From an uncultured Eubacteriales bacterium (GTDB lineage Bacteria > Bacillota > Clostridia > Oscillospirales > CAG-272): DNA of 64,000 bases. Under the pieces are notes generated by a model that was not told where the DNA came from, ran no database searches, and worked only from the letters and a program-made list of their open reading frames with translations. The stretch lies in contig CABUHS010000002.1 of assembly GCA_902491535.1 (NCBI GenBank), forward strand, positions 77,063-141,062, given 5' to 3'. How positions within the stretch are numbered: the first letter of the stretch is position 1; each line of letters begins with the position of its first letter. A program made the translations under genes and the position numbers. Positions 43,746-52,526 of the stretch are shown one piece after another.

Positions 43746-45383
43746 ATGGCAAAAGAACTTATGTATGGTATGGATGCAAGAAATGCACTGCTCCGCGGTG
43801 TTGACAAGCTTGCAGATACAGTAAAAATCACACTCGGACCGAAGGGCAGAAACGTTGTTCTCGAAAAGAAGTACGGCGCTCCGATGATCATTAACGACGG
43901 TGTTACTATCGCTAAGGAGATCGAGCTTGAGGATGCTATGGAGAACATGGGCGCTCAGCTTATCAAAGAAGTAGCTACAAAGACAAACGATGCTGCCGGA
44001 GACGGTACAACAACAGCTACCGTTCTTGCACAGGTTCTTATCCGTGAGGGTATGAAGAATGTTACCGCAGGTGCAAATCCGATGGTACTCCGCAAGGGTA
44101 TTGCAAAGGCTGTAGACAAAGCTGTTGAAGAACTCAAGTCTATGAGCAAGAAAGTGAACGGAACAGAGGATATTGCAAGAGTAGGAACTATTTCTGCTGA
44201 CGATCCGGTTATCGGACGCCTTATTGCGGACGCTATGGAAAAGGTATCTTCCGACGGAGTTATTACCGTTGAGGAGTCCAAGTCCGCTGACACATATTGC
44301 GAGGTTGTTGAGGGTATGCAGTTCGACCGCGGATACCTCTCGCCTTACATGGTAACCGATACCGATAAGATGGAAGCTATAATTGACGATGCTCTTGTTC
44401 TTATCACCGATAAAAAGATATCCAATATTCAGGAGATCCTTCCCCTTCTCGAGCAGATCGTTCAGGCAGGAAAGAAGCTTCTTATAATTGCTGAGGACGT
44501 TGAGGGCGAGGCTCTTACGACGCTTGTACTCAATAAGCTCCGCGGAACATTTACATGCGTTGCAGTTAAGGCTCCCGGATTCGGCGACCGCCGCAAAGAA
44601 ATGCTTCGTGATATCGCTATCCTTACAGGCGGAGAGGTTATCTCCGATGAGATCGGTCTTGAGCTTAAGGATACGACCGTAGCACAGCTCGGACGCGCAA
44701 GACAGGTAAAGGTAAACAAGGAAAATACGATCATTGTCGGCGGTGCAGGCGATTCTGAGGAGATCAAGAACCGTGTCGGTCAGATCCGTTCGGCTATAGA
44801 GACAACAACTTCTGATTTTGACCGCGAGAAGCTTCAGGAGCGTCTTGCTAAGCTTGCAGGCGGCGTTGCCGTTCTCAAGGTAGGTGCAGCAACCGAAACT
44901 GAGATGAAAGAGAAGAAGCTCCGTATCGAGGATGCTCTCAATGCAACAAAGGCTGCTGTTGAAGAGGGTATCGTTGCAGGCGGCGGAACAGCATTTATCA
45001 ATGTTATATCTGCTGTTTCCGATGTTGCAGAAACGCTTGAGGGTGATGAAAAGACAGGTGCAAGACTTGTAGTACGCGCTCTTGAAGAACCGCTTCGTCA
45101 GATCGCAAACAATGCCGGCTGCGAAGCATCCGTTGTTGTTGACAAGGTAATGAACAGCGGTAAGGTTGGATTCGGATATGATGCAGCTCACGAGACATAC
45201 CTCGATATGGTAGAGGCAGGAATCGTCGATCCTACAAAGGTATCCCGTTCCGCACTTCAGAATGCGGCATCTATCGCATCGGTTGTTCTTACAACAGAGG
45301 CACTCGTTGCCGATAAGAAGGAGCCTGTCGCAGCTGCTCCTGCTGCTCCCGGTATGGACGGCGGTATGGGCGGTATGTATTAA
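43746..45383 (+). CDS. groL: Chaperonin GroEL
   Basis: The 545-residue Hsp60 is full length. It has the ATP-binding loop TLGPKGRNVVLEK, the catalytic DGTTTATVLAQ motif, an apical domain and the C-terminal GGMGGMY tail. It lies 35 bases after groES, with AGGAGG before the start. A long open frame on the opposite strand here is a codon-bias shadow. Confidence 0.98.
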   Translation: MAKELMYGMDARNALLRGVDKLADTVKITLGPKGRNVVLEKKYGAPMIINDGVTIAKEIELEDAMENMGAQLIKEVATKTNDAAGDGTTTATVLAQVLIREGMKNVTAGANPMVLRKGIAKAVDKAVEELKSMSKKVNGTEDIARVGTISADDPVIGRLIADAMEKVSSDGVITVEESKSADTYCEVVEGMQFDRGYLSPYMVTDTDKMEAIIDDALVLITDKKISNIQEILPLLEQIVQAGKKLLIIAEDVEGEALTTLVLNKLRGTFTCVAVKAPGFGDRRKEMLRDIAILTGGEVISDEIGLELKDTTVAQLGRARQVKVNKENTIIVGGAGDSEEIKNRVGQIRSAIETTTSDFDREKLQERLAKLAGGVAVLKVGAATETEMKEKKLRIEDALNATKAAVEEGIVAGGGTAFINVISAVSDVAETLEGDEKTGARLVVRALEEPLRQIANNAGCEASVVVDKVMNSGKVGFGYDAAHETYLDMVEAGIVDPTKVSRSALQNAASIASVVLTTEALVADKKEPVAAAPAAPGMDGGMGGMY

Positions 45384-45412
45384 TCTGTTTAATTTATCGA
45401 ATACTGACATTA

Positions 45413-45458
45413 GATTCCGGCGGAATTCCCCTTTCGGGGATTTCACCGGAATCTTTTA
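45413..45458 (+). terminator. Terminator after groEL
   Basis: GATTCCGG (45413-45420) pairs with CCGGAATC (45446-45453), with an inner stem CCCC / GGGG, followed by TTTTACTG. Confidence 0.75.
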
Positions 45459-45620
45459 CTGATAAAAATTTAAGATTTGATTGTATTCGGAGGATAGAGG
45501 TTCTCATAGTAGGTAATATAGACATTATTAATATTGTTTTTTTGAATGTGCATAATAAACAAAATAACATCCTTATTTCCTTAATGCAATTTACAAATAT
45601 TTAAAAATATTTTTTTATTA

Positions 45621-45649
45621 TTGACAAAAATCGAAAAAAGGTTTATTAT
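45621..45649 (+). promoter_or_regulatory. Promoter for the nucleoside-transporter operon
   Basis: TTGACA (45621-45626, perfect), a 17-base spacer and TATTAT (45644-45649). Transcription should begin near 45656, giving a leader of about 180 nt before bmpA. Confidence 0.8.
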
Positions 45650-45655
45650 TAAGTT

Positions 45656-45755
45656 GTAAAAGTTTTTATGTCATATTTGTAAATTAAAGACTATTCGGAA
45701 TTAAATAAAAACTTTTGTCGGCAACTTGAAAAATGCGGACAAGTTTTTTGTTTTT
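45656..45755 (+). promoter_or_regulatory. Structured leader with alternative helices and terminator (candidate riboswitch)
   Basis: A perfect 12-bp helix joins AAAAGTTTTTAT (45658-45669) to ATAAAAACTTTT (45705-45716) around a 35-base A/T-rich loop. The 3' strand of that helix, with GTC at 45717-45719, can instead pair with GAC-AAGTTTT (45738-45747) with a two-base bulge. A local hairpin, AACTTG (45723-45728) with CAAGTT (45740-45745), precedes the U-run TTTTTTGTTTTT. The shared strand is what a terminator/antiterminator switch would need. It lacks the TTTCTAC and other conserved purine-aptamer bases, and I do not recognise any known class. Confidence 0.45.
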
Positions 45756-45833
45756 GTGAGAGTTTTGAATCGGAAATTAACGGGATTCTGACGGATCTCA
45801 TTAATAAATAAAATTTTTTGGAGGAATGAACAA

Positions 45834-47114
45834 ATGCTTAAAAAGATTCTTTCCGTCGCACTTGCGTTGGTTATGATCGCATCCGTAGCCGTGATGGCTG
45901 TATCTTGTTCTAATAGCGTTAATGATGATAACGATAAACAGGATACTCAGGGCGACACCGGTGCTTCTGACAACAAAAACAATGCAGATGACGACAAGTC
46001 GTTTAAGGTAGGATTTATCTTCCTGCACGACAAAAACTCAACATATGATCTCAATTTTATGAATGCTGTTGAGGCTGCACAGAAAGCACTCAATTTGACG
46101 GATTCTCAGGTTATTATGAAAACAAATGTTCCTGAAGGCCAGGAATGCTTTGATGCATGTGAGGATCTTGTTGAACAGGGCTGCTCGCTGATTTTCGCAG
46201 ATAGCTTCGGACATGAACCCTATATGATAGAAGCTGCACAGAAGTACACAGATGTACAGTTCTGCCATGCAACGGGAACAAGGGCTCATACTGAGAAGCT
46301 TGATAATTACCACAACGCATTTGCATCGATATATGAAGGCCGTTATCTTGCAGGTGTTGCGGCAGGAATGAAACTGAATGAGCTTATTGCTGACGGCAAG
46401 TTTTCTGCTGAAGAAGCTATGATCGGTTACGTAGGCGCTTACACATACGCAGAGGTTATTTCCGGTTATACATCTTTCTTCCTCGGTGCAAAATCCGTAT
46501 GCCCAACTGTTAAAATGAAGGTACAGTTTACAGGAAGCTGGTATGATGAAGCTGCTGAAAAAGAGGCTGCGAACAGTCTTATTTCTGCCGGCTGCAAGCT
46601 TATAAGCCAGCATGCTGACTCTATGGGCGCTCCTACGGCATGTGAAGCTCAGAATATTCCTAATGTTTCTTATAACGGCAGCACTGTTGATTCGTGCCCG
46701 AATACATTTATTGTTTCATCTGCAATCAACTGGGCTCCTTATATGCAGTATATTATTGACTGTGTAATGAACGGAAAGGCTATTGACACTGACTGGACAG
46801 GTACTCTTGATACCGGTTCTGTTGTTCTTTCTGATATCAATGAAAAGGCAGCTGCTGCAGGTACTGCTGAAAAGCTTAAAGAAGTAGAGGCTGATCTTAA
46901 GAGCGGTAAACTTCACGTATTTGATGTTTCTACGTTTACTGTAGACGGCAAGGCTGTAGGCGAGGATCATCAGGCAGATGTTGATACAGATGATAGCTTT
47001 ACTCCTGATACAAAGGTAGTTATAAACGGATACTTCCATGAATCCGAATTCCGTTCTGCTCCTTACTTTGATCTTAAGATCGACGGTATTGAGCTTGTTA
47101 ACAGTGAATTTTGA
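45834..47114 (+). CDS. bmpA: BMP-family nucleoside-binding lipoprotein
   Basis: The 426-residue protein has a lipoprotein signal with Cys25 (MAVSC) and an acidic Asp/Asn linker. The BMP/PnrA domain follows, opening KVGFIFLHDKNSTYDLNF, with IFADSFGHEPYMIEAA and GRYLAGVAAGMKL. The family binds purine or other nucleosides for an ABC importer. The ATPase and two permeases follow, so a complete system is present. ATG 45834 follows GGAGGAA. Confidence 0.9.
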   Translation: MLKKILSVALALVMIASVAVMAVSCSNSVNDDNDKQDTQGDTGASDNKNNADDDKSFKVGFIFLHDKNSTYDLNFMNAVEAAQKALNLTDSQVIMKTNVPEGQECFDACEDLVEQGCSLIFADSFGHEPYMIEAAQKYTDVQFCHATGTRAHTEKLDNYHNAFASIYEGRYLAGVAAGMKLNELIADGKFSAEEAMIGYVGAYTYAEVISGYTSFFLGAKSVCPTVKMKVQFTGSWYDEAAEKEAANSLISAGCKLISQHADSMGAPTACEAQNIPNVSYNGSTVDSCPNTFIVSSAINWAPYMQYIIDCVMNGKAIDTDWTGTLDTGSVVLSDINEKAAAAGTAEKLKEVEADLKSGKLHVFDVSTFTVDGKAVGEDHQADVDTDDSFTPDTKVVINGYFHESEFRSAPYFDLKIDGIELVNSEF

Positions 47115-47176
47115 TCTGACCGATTTCCCGAAAGACTGCTTTGAACAATCAAAGCGTTACTGTTGAACATTTCGGA

Positions 47177-47210
47177 GAAGGGCGGGGCTTCGCCCCGCCC
47201 TTCAATTGTT
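47177..47210 (+). terminator. Very GC-rich intra-operon hairpin after bmpA
   Basis: GAAGGGCGGGG (47177-47187) and CCCCGCCCTTC (47193-47203) form a perfect 11-bp stem, followed by AATTGTTTTAT. It lies between bmpA and its ATPase gene, so it probably allows only partial readthrough and/or protects the bmpA mRNA 3' end. That would give binding protein in excess of the membrane complex. Confidence 0.65.
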
Positions 47211-47356
47211 TTATACCGTGAGATTCAGATTTTCCGGTATCTTACTTAATACCCGGCTTTTATTTTTTCGAAGAGATACTTTCTGAAATTTCTTCGGATT
47301 TTTCTGTTTTAAGAAAGCGAAATAAGACCGAACATTTATATATCGGAGGTAACAGC

Positions 47357-48952
47357 GTGGGCAATATTGCTGCGATAGAATTAAAACATGTAACCAAAAG
47401 ATTCGGAAAAACGGTTGCAAACAATAATGTAGATCTTGATGTAAGGCACGGAGAGATAATCGCTATTCTCGGAGAGAATGGCAGCGGAAAAACTACTCTG
47501 ATGAATATGATATCCGGAATATATTTTCCTGATGACGGACAAATATTTGTTGACGGCGAGGAGGTTGTTATCCGTTCGCCCAAAGATGCGTTTCGTTACA
47601 AGATCGGAATGATACATCAGCATTTTAAGCTTGTTGATATATTTTCCGCGACTGAGAATATTGTACTCGGAATAAAGGATAAGAGCGGATTTTCGCTTAA
47701 AAAAGCACGTGAGCGTGTTATTGAGATTACGGAGCGGTATGGCTTTGCATTAGATCCGGATAAAAAGATATATGAAATGTCGGTTTCCGAAAAGCAGACT
47801 GTAGAAATAATCAAGGTTCTTTACAGAGGCGCAGATATTCTTATTCTTGATGAGCCTACGGCTGTTCTGACTCCGCAGGAAACAAGACGGCTTTTTGCAG
47901 TTCTCAGACGTATGCGCGATGACGGAAAATCGGTAATAATAATAACTCATAAACTGCATGAGGTACTTTCTGTATCCGATAGGGTTGCGGTTCTTCGTAA
48001 AGGGGAGCATGTTGCTACCGTAAATACATCGGAGACAGATGTTTCACAGCTTACGGAAATGATGGTCGGAAAGAAGATAACGCTTGATATAAACCGGTCG
48101 GAACCTAAGGAATCTAAAGACCGTCTTATTGTCAGGGATCTCAGCTGCACAAATCATGACGGTGTCAAAGTACTTGACGGCGTATCGTTTGAGGCGAGAT
48201 CGGGAGAGATACTCGGTATTGCCGGTATTGCCGGAAGCGGTCAGCGTGAGCTTCTTGAATCGATTGCCGGGCTTTACCGTATAGACAGCGGCGAGATCAC
48301 ATATATTGATCCTAAAAGCGAAGAGAAAGTTAATCTTTGCGACCGTACACCGCTTCAGATTCGTGAACTCGGTGTCAGGCTGTCATTTGTTCCCGAGGAC
48401 AGACTCGGAATGGGTCTTGTCGGGAATATGAATATCATAGATAATATGATGCTCAGAAGCTACCGCAGAGGAAGATCTGTGTTTGTCAACCGCAAGAATC
48501 CGCATGAACTTGCAGATCAGATAATAGAGAGTCTTGATGTTGTTACCCCTAATGAATATACTCCTGTGCGCAGACTTTCAGGAGGTAATGTTCAAAAAGT
48601 TCTTGTTGGCCGTGAAATATCATCTGCACCGTCCGTACTTATGGCGGCGTATCCGGTTCGCGGACTTGATATTAATTCGTCGTATATGATATACAGCCTG
48701 CTTACAAAGCAGAAAGAAAACGGCGTTGCCGTAATATTTGTCGGTGAAGATCTTGATGTTCTTACAGAACTTTGCGACCGTATTATGGTAATAAATTCGG
48801 GCAGAATATCCGGAATGCTTGACGGGCGCAGCGCAAGCAAGGAGGAGATCGGACTTCTTATGACGAAAACTGACTATGTAGATATGTCGGAAAAATCCGA
48901 CGGGACTTCTTCTGAGAAAAAAGAAAGCGGAGGACAGGATGATGGCGAATAA
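47357..48952 (+). CDS. nupO: Nucleoside ABC transporter ATP-binding protein (two ABC domains)
   Basis: The 531-residue tandem ATPase has domain 1 with Walker A GENGSGKTT and DILILDEPTAVLTPQE. In domain 2 the Walker A is degenerate (GIAGSGQREL), as usual for this sugar/nucleoside family, with LSGGNVQKVLVGREI signature and VRGLDINS. The start is GTG 47357 with GGAGG at 47344-47348. The end overlaps the first permease gene by 14 bases. Confidence 0.93.
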   Translation: MGNIAAIELKHVTKRFGKTVANNNVDLDVRHGEIIAILGENGSGKTTLMNMISGIYFPDDGQIFVDGEEVVIRSPKDAFRYKIGMIHQHFKLVDIFSATENIVLGIKDKSGFSLKKARERVIEITERYGFALDPDKKIYEMSVSEKQTVEIIKVLYRGADILILDEPTAVLTPQETRRLFAVLRRMRDDGKSVIIITHKLHEVLSVSDRVAVLRKGEHVATVNTSETDVSQLTEMMVGKKITLDINRSEPKESKDRLIVRDLSCTNHDGVKVLDGVSFEARSGEILGIAGIAGSGQRELLESIAGLYRIDSGEITYIDPKSEEKVNLCDRTPLQIRELGVRLSFVPEDRLGMGLVGNMNIIDNMMLRSYRRGRSVFVNRKNPHELADQIIESLDVVTPNEYTPVRRLSGGNVQKVLVGREISSAPSVLMAAYPVRGLDINSSYMIYSLLTKQKENGVAVIFVGEDLDVLTELCDRIMVINSGRISGMLDGRSASKEEIGLLMTKTDYVDMSEKSDGTSSEKKESGGQDDGE

Positions 48953-50057
48953 AACTCATTTGAGGGAAGTGCGCGAACCGCTTTTTCATATAACAAAGCG
49001 TTATGCGATGCCTTGGTGGAAATCGTGGATTATTCGCGTCATAGCGATAGTATTTGCATTGATTGTTTCGGCGGTAGTGACTATTGTACTTACAGGACAG
49101 AATCCTGTAGAAGTGTACAGTACGATGATAAAGGGCGCGTTTGGAACGCCGAGAAGAATATGGCAGCTTCTTCAGAATGTTGCGCTTCTGCTTTGTATTG
49201 CTCTTGCCATTACACCTGCATTCAAGATGAGATTCTGGAATATAGGCGCAGAAGGACAGGTTCTTGTCGGAGGTCTTGCTACAGCCGCATGTATGATATC
49301 TCTCGGAGGAATAGTTCCCGATTGGCTTCTTATCGTACTTATGGTAATAAGTGCTGTAGCTGCCGGAGCTGTATGGGGTATAATACCCGCTTTCTGCAAG
49401 GCAAACTGGGGAACCAACGAAACTTTGTTTACTCTTATGATGAACTATGTTGCCATGCAGCTTATACAGTATTTTGTAGTTCAGTGGGAAGTACCGAAGG
49501 GCTCGGGAAAGATCGGAATTATAAATCAGAAGAGTCACGCCGGCTGGTTTCCTTCGCTTTTCGGCCAGGATTACACGCTCAATATAATTATTGTAATTGC
49601 AATAGTTTTATTTATGTATATCTATCTTAATTACAGTAAACACGGATATGAGATATCTGTTGTGGGCGGAAGCGAGAATACAGCCAGATATATAGGTATA
49701 AATGTAAAACATGTAATAGTACGTACAATGGCGCTTTCGGGAGCGATATGCGGAATCGCAGGTTTGCTTCTTGTGGCAGGAACAAACCACACTATCGCAA
49801 CTACGACAGCCGATAACAGAGGTTTTACTGCTATTATGGTATCGTGGCTTGCAAAATTCAACCCGATATACATGGTTCTCGCTTCTTTTCTGCTCGTTTT
49901 TCTTGACAGAGGCGCCAGTGAGATCGCGACTGTATTCAGATTGAATGAAGCTTTTGCGGATATTATTTCGGGAATAATACTCTTCTTTATAATCGGAAGT
50001 GAATTCTTTATAAATTATAAAATTGTTAAGCGCAGCTCGCAGAAGGAGGTAAAGTAA
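48939..50057 (+). CDS. nupP: Nucleoside ABC transporter permease 1
   Basis: The 372-residue membrane protein has about nine hydrophobic helices. It shows NIGAEGQVLVGGLATA near residue 105 and SENTARYIGINVKHVIVRTMALSG, characteristic of the BMP-type inner-membrane subunit (YufP/NupP-like). It overlaps the ATPase gene and precedes the second permease by one base. Confidence 0.92.
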   Translation: MMANKTHLREVREPLFHITKRYAMPWWKSWIIRVIAIVFALIVSAVVTIVLTGQNPVEVYSTMIKGAFGTPRRIWQLLQNVALLLCIALAITPAFKMRFWNIGAEGQVLVGGLATAACMISLGGIVPDWLLIVLMVISAVAAGAVWGIIPAFCKANWGTNETLFTLMMNYVAMQLIQYFVVQWEVPKGSGKIGIINQKSHAGWFPSLFGQDYTLNIIIVIAIVLFMYIYLNYSKHGYEISVVGGSENTARYIGINVKHVIVRTMALSGAICGIAGLLLVAGTNHTIATTTADNRGFTAIMVSWLAKFNPIYMVLASFLLVFLDRGASEIATVFRLNEAFADIISGIILFFIIGSEFFINYKIVKRSSQKEVK

Positions 50058-50058
50058 A

Positions 50059-51048
50059 ATGGTAGTATCGACCTTTATTCAGCGTGCGATCGTTCAGGGT
50101 ATTCCGTTGCTGTACGGTTCGACCGGAGAGATCATTACCGAAAAATCAGGTAATCTTAACCTCGGTATCCCAGGTATTATGTATGTCGGAGGAATAAGCG
50201 GCGTTATAGGCGCGTTCCTTTATGAGCAGTCGGTTCCTGCGGACGTTCCGCTTAATGCATTTCTTGCTATTGCTATACCTCTTTTTTCATCTATTCTCGG
50301 TTCTCTTCTTATGGGACTCATCTACAGCTTTCTTACCGTAACGCTCAGAGCCAATCAGAATGTTACGGGACTTGCATTGACAACCTTCGGAATCGGATTC
50401 GGTAATTTCTTCGGCGGCTCTCTTGCAAGTATAACAAACAGTCAGACTGCATCTGTTGCACTTGTAAAGACAAGTGCATATTTCAGAACGTCGCTGCCTT
50501 TTGCCGAAAAGCTCGGGTGGTTCGGAGAAATATTTCTTTCACATGGCTTCCTTGCGTATCTTGCGGTAATTATAGCGCTCCTATCCGCGTTTGTTCTCAG
50601 GCGTACAAGGGTCGGACTTCACCTGCGTTCTGTCGGTGAAAATCCTTCTACGGCAGATGCGGCAGGAATCAGTGTCGGCCTTTATAAATATGCCGCGACA
50701 TGTATAGGAAGTGCGATTGCCGGACTTGGCGGACTGTACTATGTTATGGATTATACTATGGGCGTATGGTCCAATAACGGATTCGGCGACAGAGGTTGGC
50801 TCGCTATTGCGCTTGTTATTTTTGCGATATGGAAACCTAATGTCGGTATTATCGGTTCGGTTCTGTTCGGCGGACTTTATATCGTATATAACTTTATTCC
50901 CGGACTCAGCCGCAGCGCGACCGAGCTTTTCAAGATGCTTCCATATGTAGTTACAATTATTGTTCTTGTAGTTATAAGCATTCGTCAGCGCCGTGAAAAT
51001 CAGCCTCCGGCTTCTCTCGGACTTTCGTATTTCAGAGAAGAAAGATAG
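50059..51048 (+). CDS. nupQ: Nucleoside ABC transporter permease 2
   Basis: The 329-residue membrane protein has the YufQ/NupQ-type signatures TGEIITEKSGNLNLGIPGIM near the N-terminus and RSVGENPSTADAAGISV before the late helices. It pairs with permease 1 to form the channel. GGAGG at 50044-50048 precedes ATG 50059. Confidence 0.92.
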   Translation: MVVSTFIQRAIVQGIPLLYGSTGEIITEKSGNLNLGIPGIMYVGGISGVIGAFLYEQSVPADVPLNAFLAIAIPLFSSILGSLLMGLIYSFLTVTLRANQNVTGLALTTFGIGFGNFFGGSLASITNSQTASVALVKTSAYFRTSLPFAEKLGWFGEIFLSHGFLAYLAVIIALLSAFVLRRTRVGLHLRSVGENPSTADAAGISVGLYKYAATCIGSAIAGLGGLYYVMDYTMGVWSNNGFGDRGWLAIALVIFAIWKPNVGIIGSVLFGGLYIVYNFIPGLSRSATELFKMLPYVVTIIVLVVISIRQRRENQPPASLGLSYFREER

Positions 51049-51141
51049 ATAGGAATCAGCCTCACCGCCGCAAGTAAAGCTTGCGGATGGGTGTTCCGGA
51101 ATCTTGTTGTATTCACAATAAAAAATCTGTATTATCTAAGT

Positions 51142-51185
51142 ACAGCGGTCAGCCGGCATTATATGCCGGCTGACCGCTGTTTTTT
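51142..51185 (+). terminator. Perfect 18-bp terminator hairpin closing the nup operon
   Basis: The arms 51142-51159 (ACAGCGGTCAGCCGGCAT) and 51163-51180 are exact complements with a three-base loop, followed by TTTTT. It lies between convergent genes. Confidence 0.9.
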
Positions 51186-51209
51186 AAATACAAGCTATTT
51201 TGTTTTTAA

Positions 51210-52526
51210 TTAAAGAGATTGTCTGCGTTTTTTCCATGCATGTATTCCCGCAAATGAAACTGACGCTCCGAGCATTGATATTGCAGCGAATGTCAGAATA
51301 ACGGTGAACCATCCGTTGTTCTGCGAGATAAAGCCGCCTATTATTCCTGAGCAGGCTGCTCCTGCATAAGAGAATGCATTAAGTATTCCCGAAATACCCG
51401 AGGTTATTCCGGAGTTTTTGTATCTCAGCGGAATAAATGTCATAAGTGCTGTGTTTGCACCTGTCGTAGCAAGCATTATGATCGCAAGAAGAGCAATTGA
51501 AAGATACATGAGCGGAGCGTTGCTTGATCCGTAATATGTAATCAGACACAGCGGTATAAATGCTCCGGCTGCGAAAAGATACATAATGCCTGTTACCGAC
51601 ATTTCGTCGAGTCCGAAACGGAAGAAAAAGTTTGCAAAATGCGCTCCTGCAACATTAAGTATCGGAATAAATGACATAAGTATTGCAGAGACGGAGGCAG
51701 ATATGCCGAAGAATTCGGAGATGAATGTCGGTGTCCAGAAATCAAGACCGTCTTTCAGCGCACCGTTGCATAATACCGACGCAACTATCAGCAGCATACT
51801 GACGGAGATCATTGCGGCGAAAAGTCTTTTTTCTTTTGCTGCCGTTTTATTACCATTTTTCTTCTCGGTAATTTCAACGGTAGTTTTACTGTCAGCTATA
51901 AAGGTTATATACGGGGACAGGTGAGCTACAGACAGCCGAAAGATCAGCCCCGATATTATGCAGATACTTCCGCATATTGCGAGAACCTCGCGCCATCCTG
52001 CCAGTTTCATTACACCGGACGCAATAACATATGTAATAACCGATCCGAGCGGAACGGTTATTGATATATTGACTCCGGCTTTTTCAATACGGTCTTCAGG
52101 CAGCCATTCGGCAATACATTTTATGATAGACGCCCATAACATGGAGCAGAATGCGCCGCACAGGCACCATATTGCCGTGACGAGCGCGGGAAACCTGTTT
52201 ACTGCCATAAGCAGATTTGCACATCCCGCACCGCACAGCCCTATGGTTATCATATGCTTCGGCGATATGCGGTCGGATATGATTCCGCTTACCGCCTGTC
52301 CTACTGCGTATATGATCAGAAAAGCTGTTCCGGCACTGCCGCCTGCAATTTTATCAATGAAATTTTCATCAAGCATTGCAGAAAGACATACGGAGAAATT
52401 TTTTCTTCCGATATATATAGCTGTGTATGCGAGTACACACAGAAGAAAAACATTTCTGGCTCCGGAATCTATTTGTTTTTTTGATAGTAATGTGTTCATA
52501 GCGTTATTATCGGTATGTCGGATCAC
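51210..52526 (-). CDS. MFS transporter (organophosphate:phosphate antiporter-like)
   Basis: The 438-residue protein has 12 hydrophobic helices with the GlpT/UhpT-type N-terminus YIGRKNFSVCLSAML. The helix 2-3 loop DRISPKHMITIG and the mid segment LKDGLDFWTPTFISEFFGI are also typical of OPA-type carriers, which exchange sugar phosphates or glycerol-3-phosphate for phosphate. The substrate here is unknown. The start is GTG 52526, overlapping the pepF stop, or ATG 52499; neither has a clear ribosome site, suggesting translational coupling to pepF. Confidence 0.8.
   Translation of the reverse strand: MIRHTDNNAMNTLLSKKQIDSGARNVFLLCVLAYTAIYIGRKNFSVCLSAMLDENFIDKIAGGSAGTAFLIIYAVGQAVSGIISDRISPKHMITIGLCGAGCANLLMAVNRFPALVTAIWCLCGAFCSMLWASIIKCIAEWLPEDRIEKAGVNISITVPLGSVITYVIASGVMKLAGWREVLAICGSICIISGLIFRLSVAHLSPYITFIADSKTTVEITEKKNGNKTAAKEKRLFAAMISVSMLLIVASVLCNGALKDGLDFWTPTFISEFFGISASVSAILMSFIPILNVAGAHFANFFFRFGLDEMSVTGIMYLFAAGAFIPLCLITYYGSSNAPLMYLSIALLAIIMLATTGANTALMTFIPLRYKNSGITSGISGILNAFSYAGAACSGIIGGFISQNNGWFTVILTFAAISMLGASVSFAGIHAWKKRRQSL

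Noticed and set aside
43680..45446. A 588-codon open frame on the minus strand opposite groEL
   Set aside because: The plus strand encodes an unmistakable GroEL; the minus frame is Cys/Leu-rich with no family resemblance and is a codon-bias shadow.
45656..45755. Purine riboswitch upstream of bmpA
   Set aside because: The GACTAT stretch at 45689-45694 is suggestive, but the conserved TTTCTAC junction and two hairpin loops of the purine aptamer are missing and the loop is too small.
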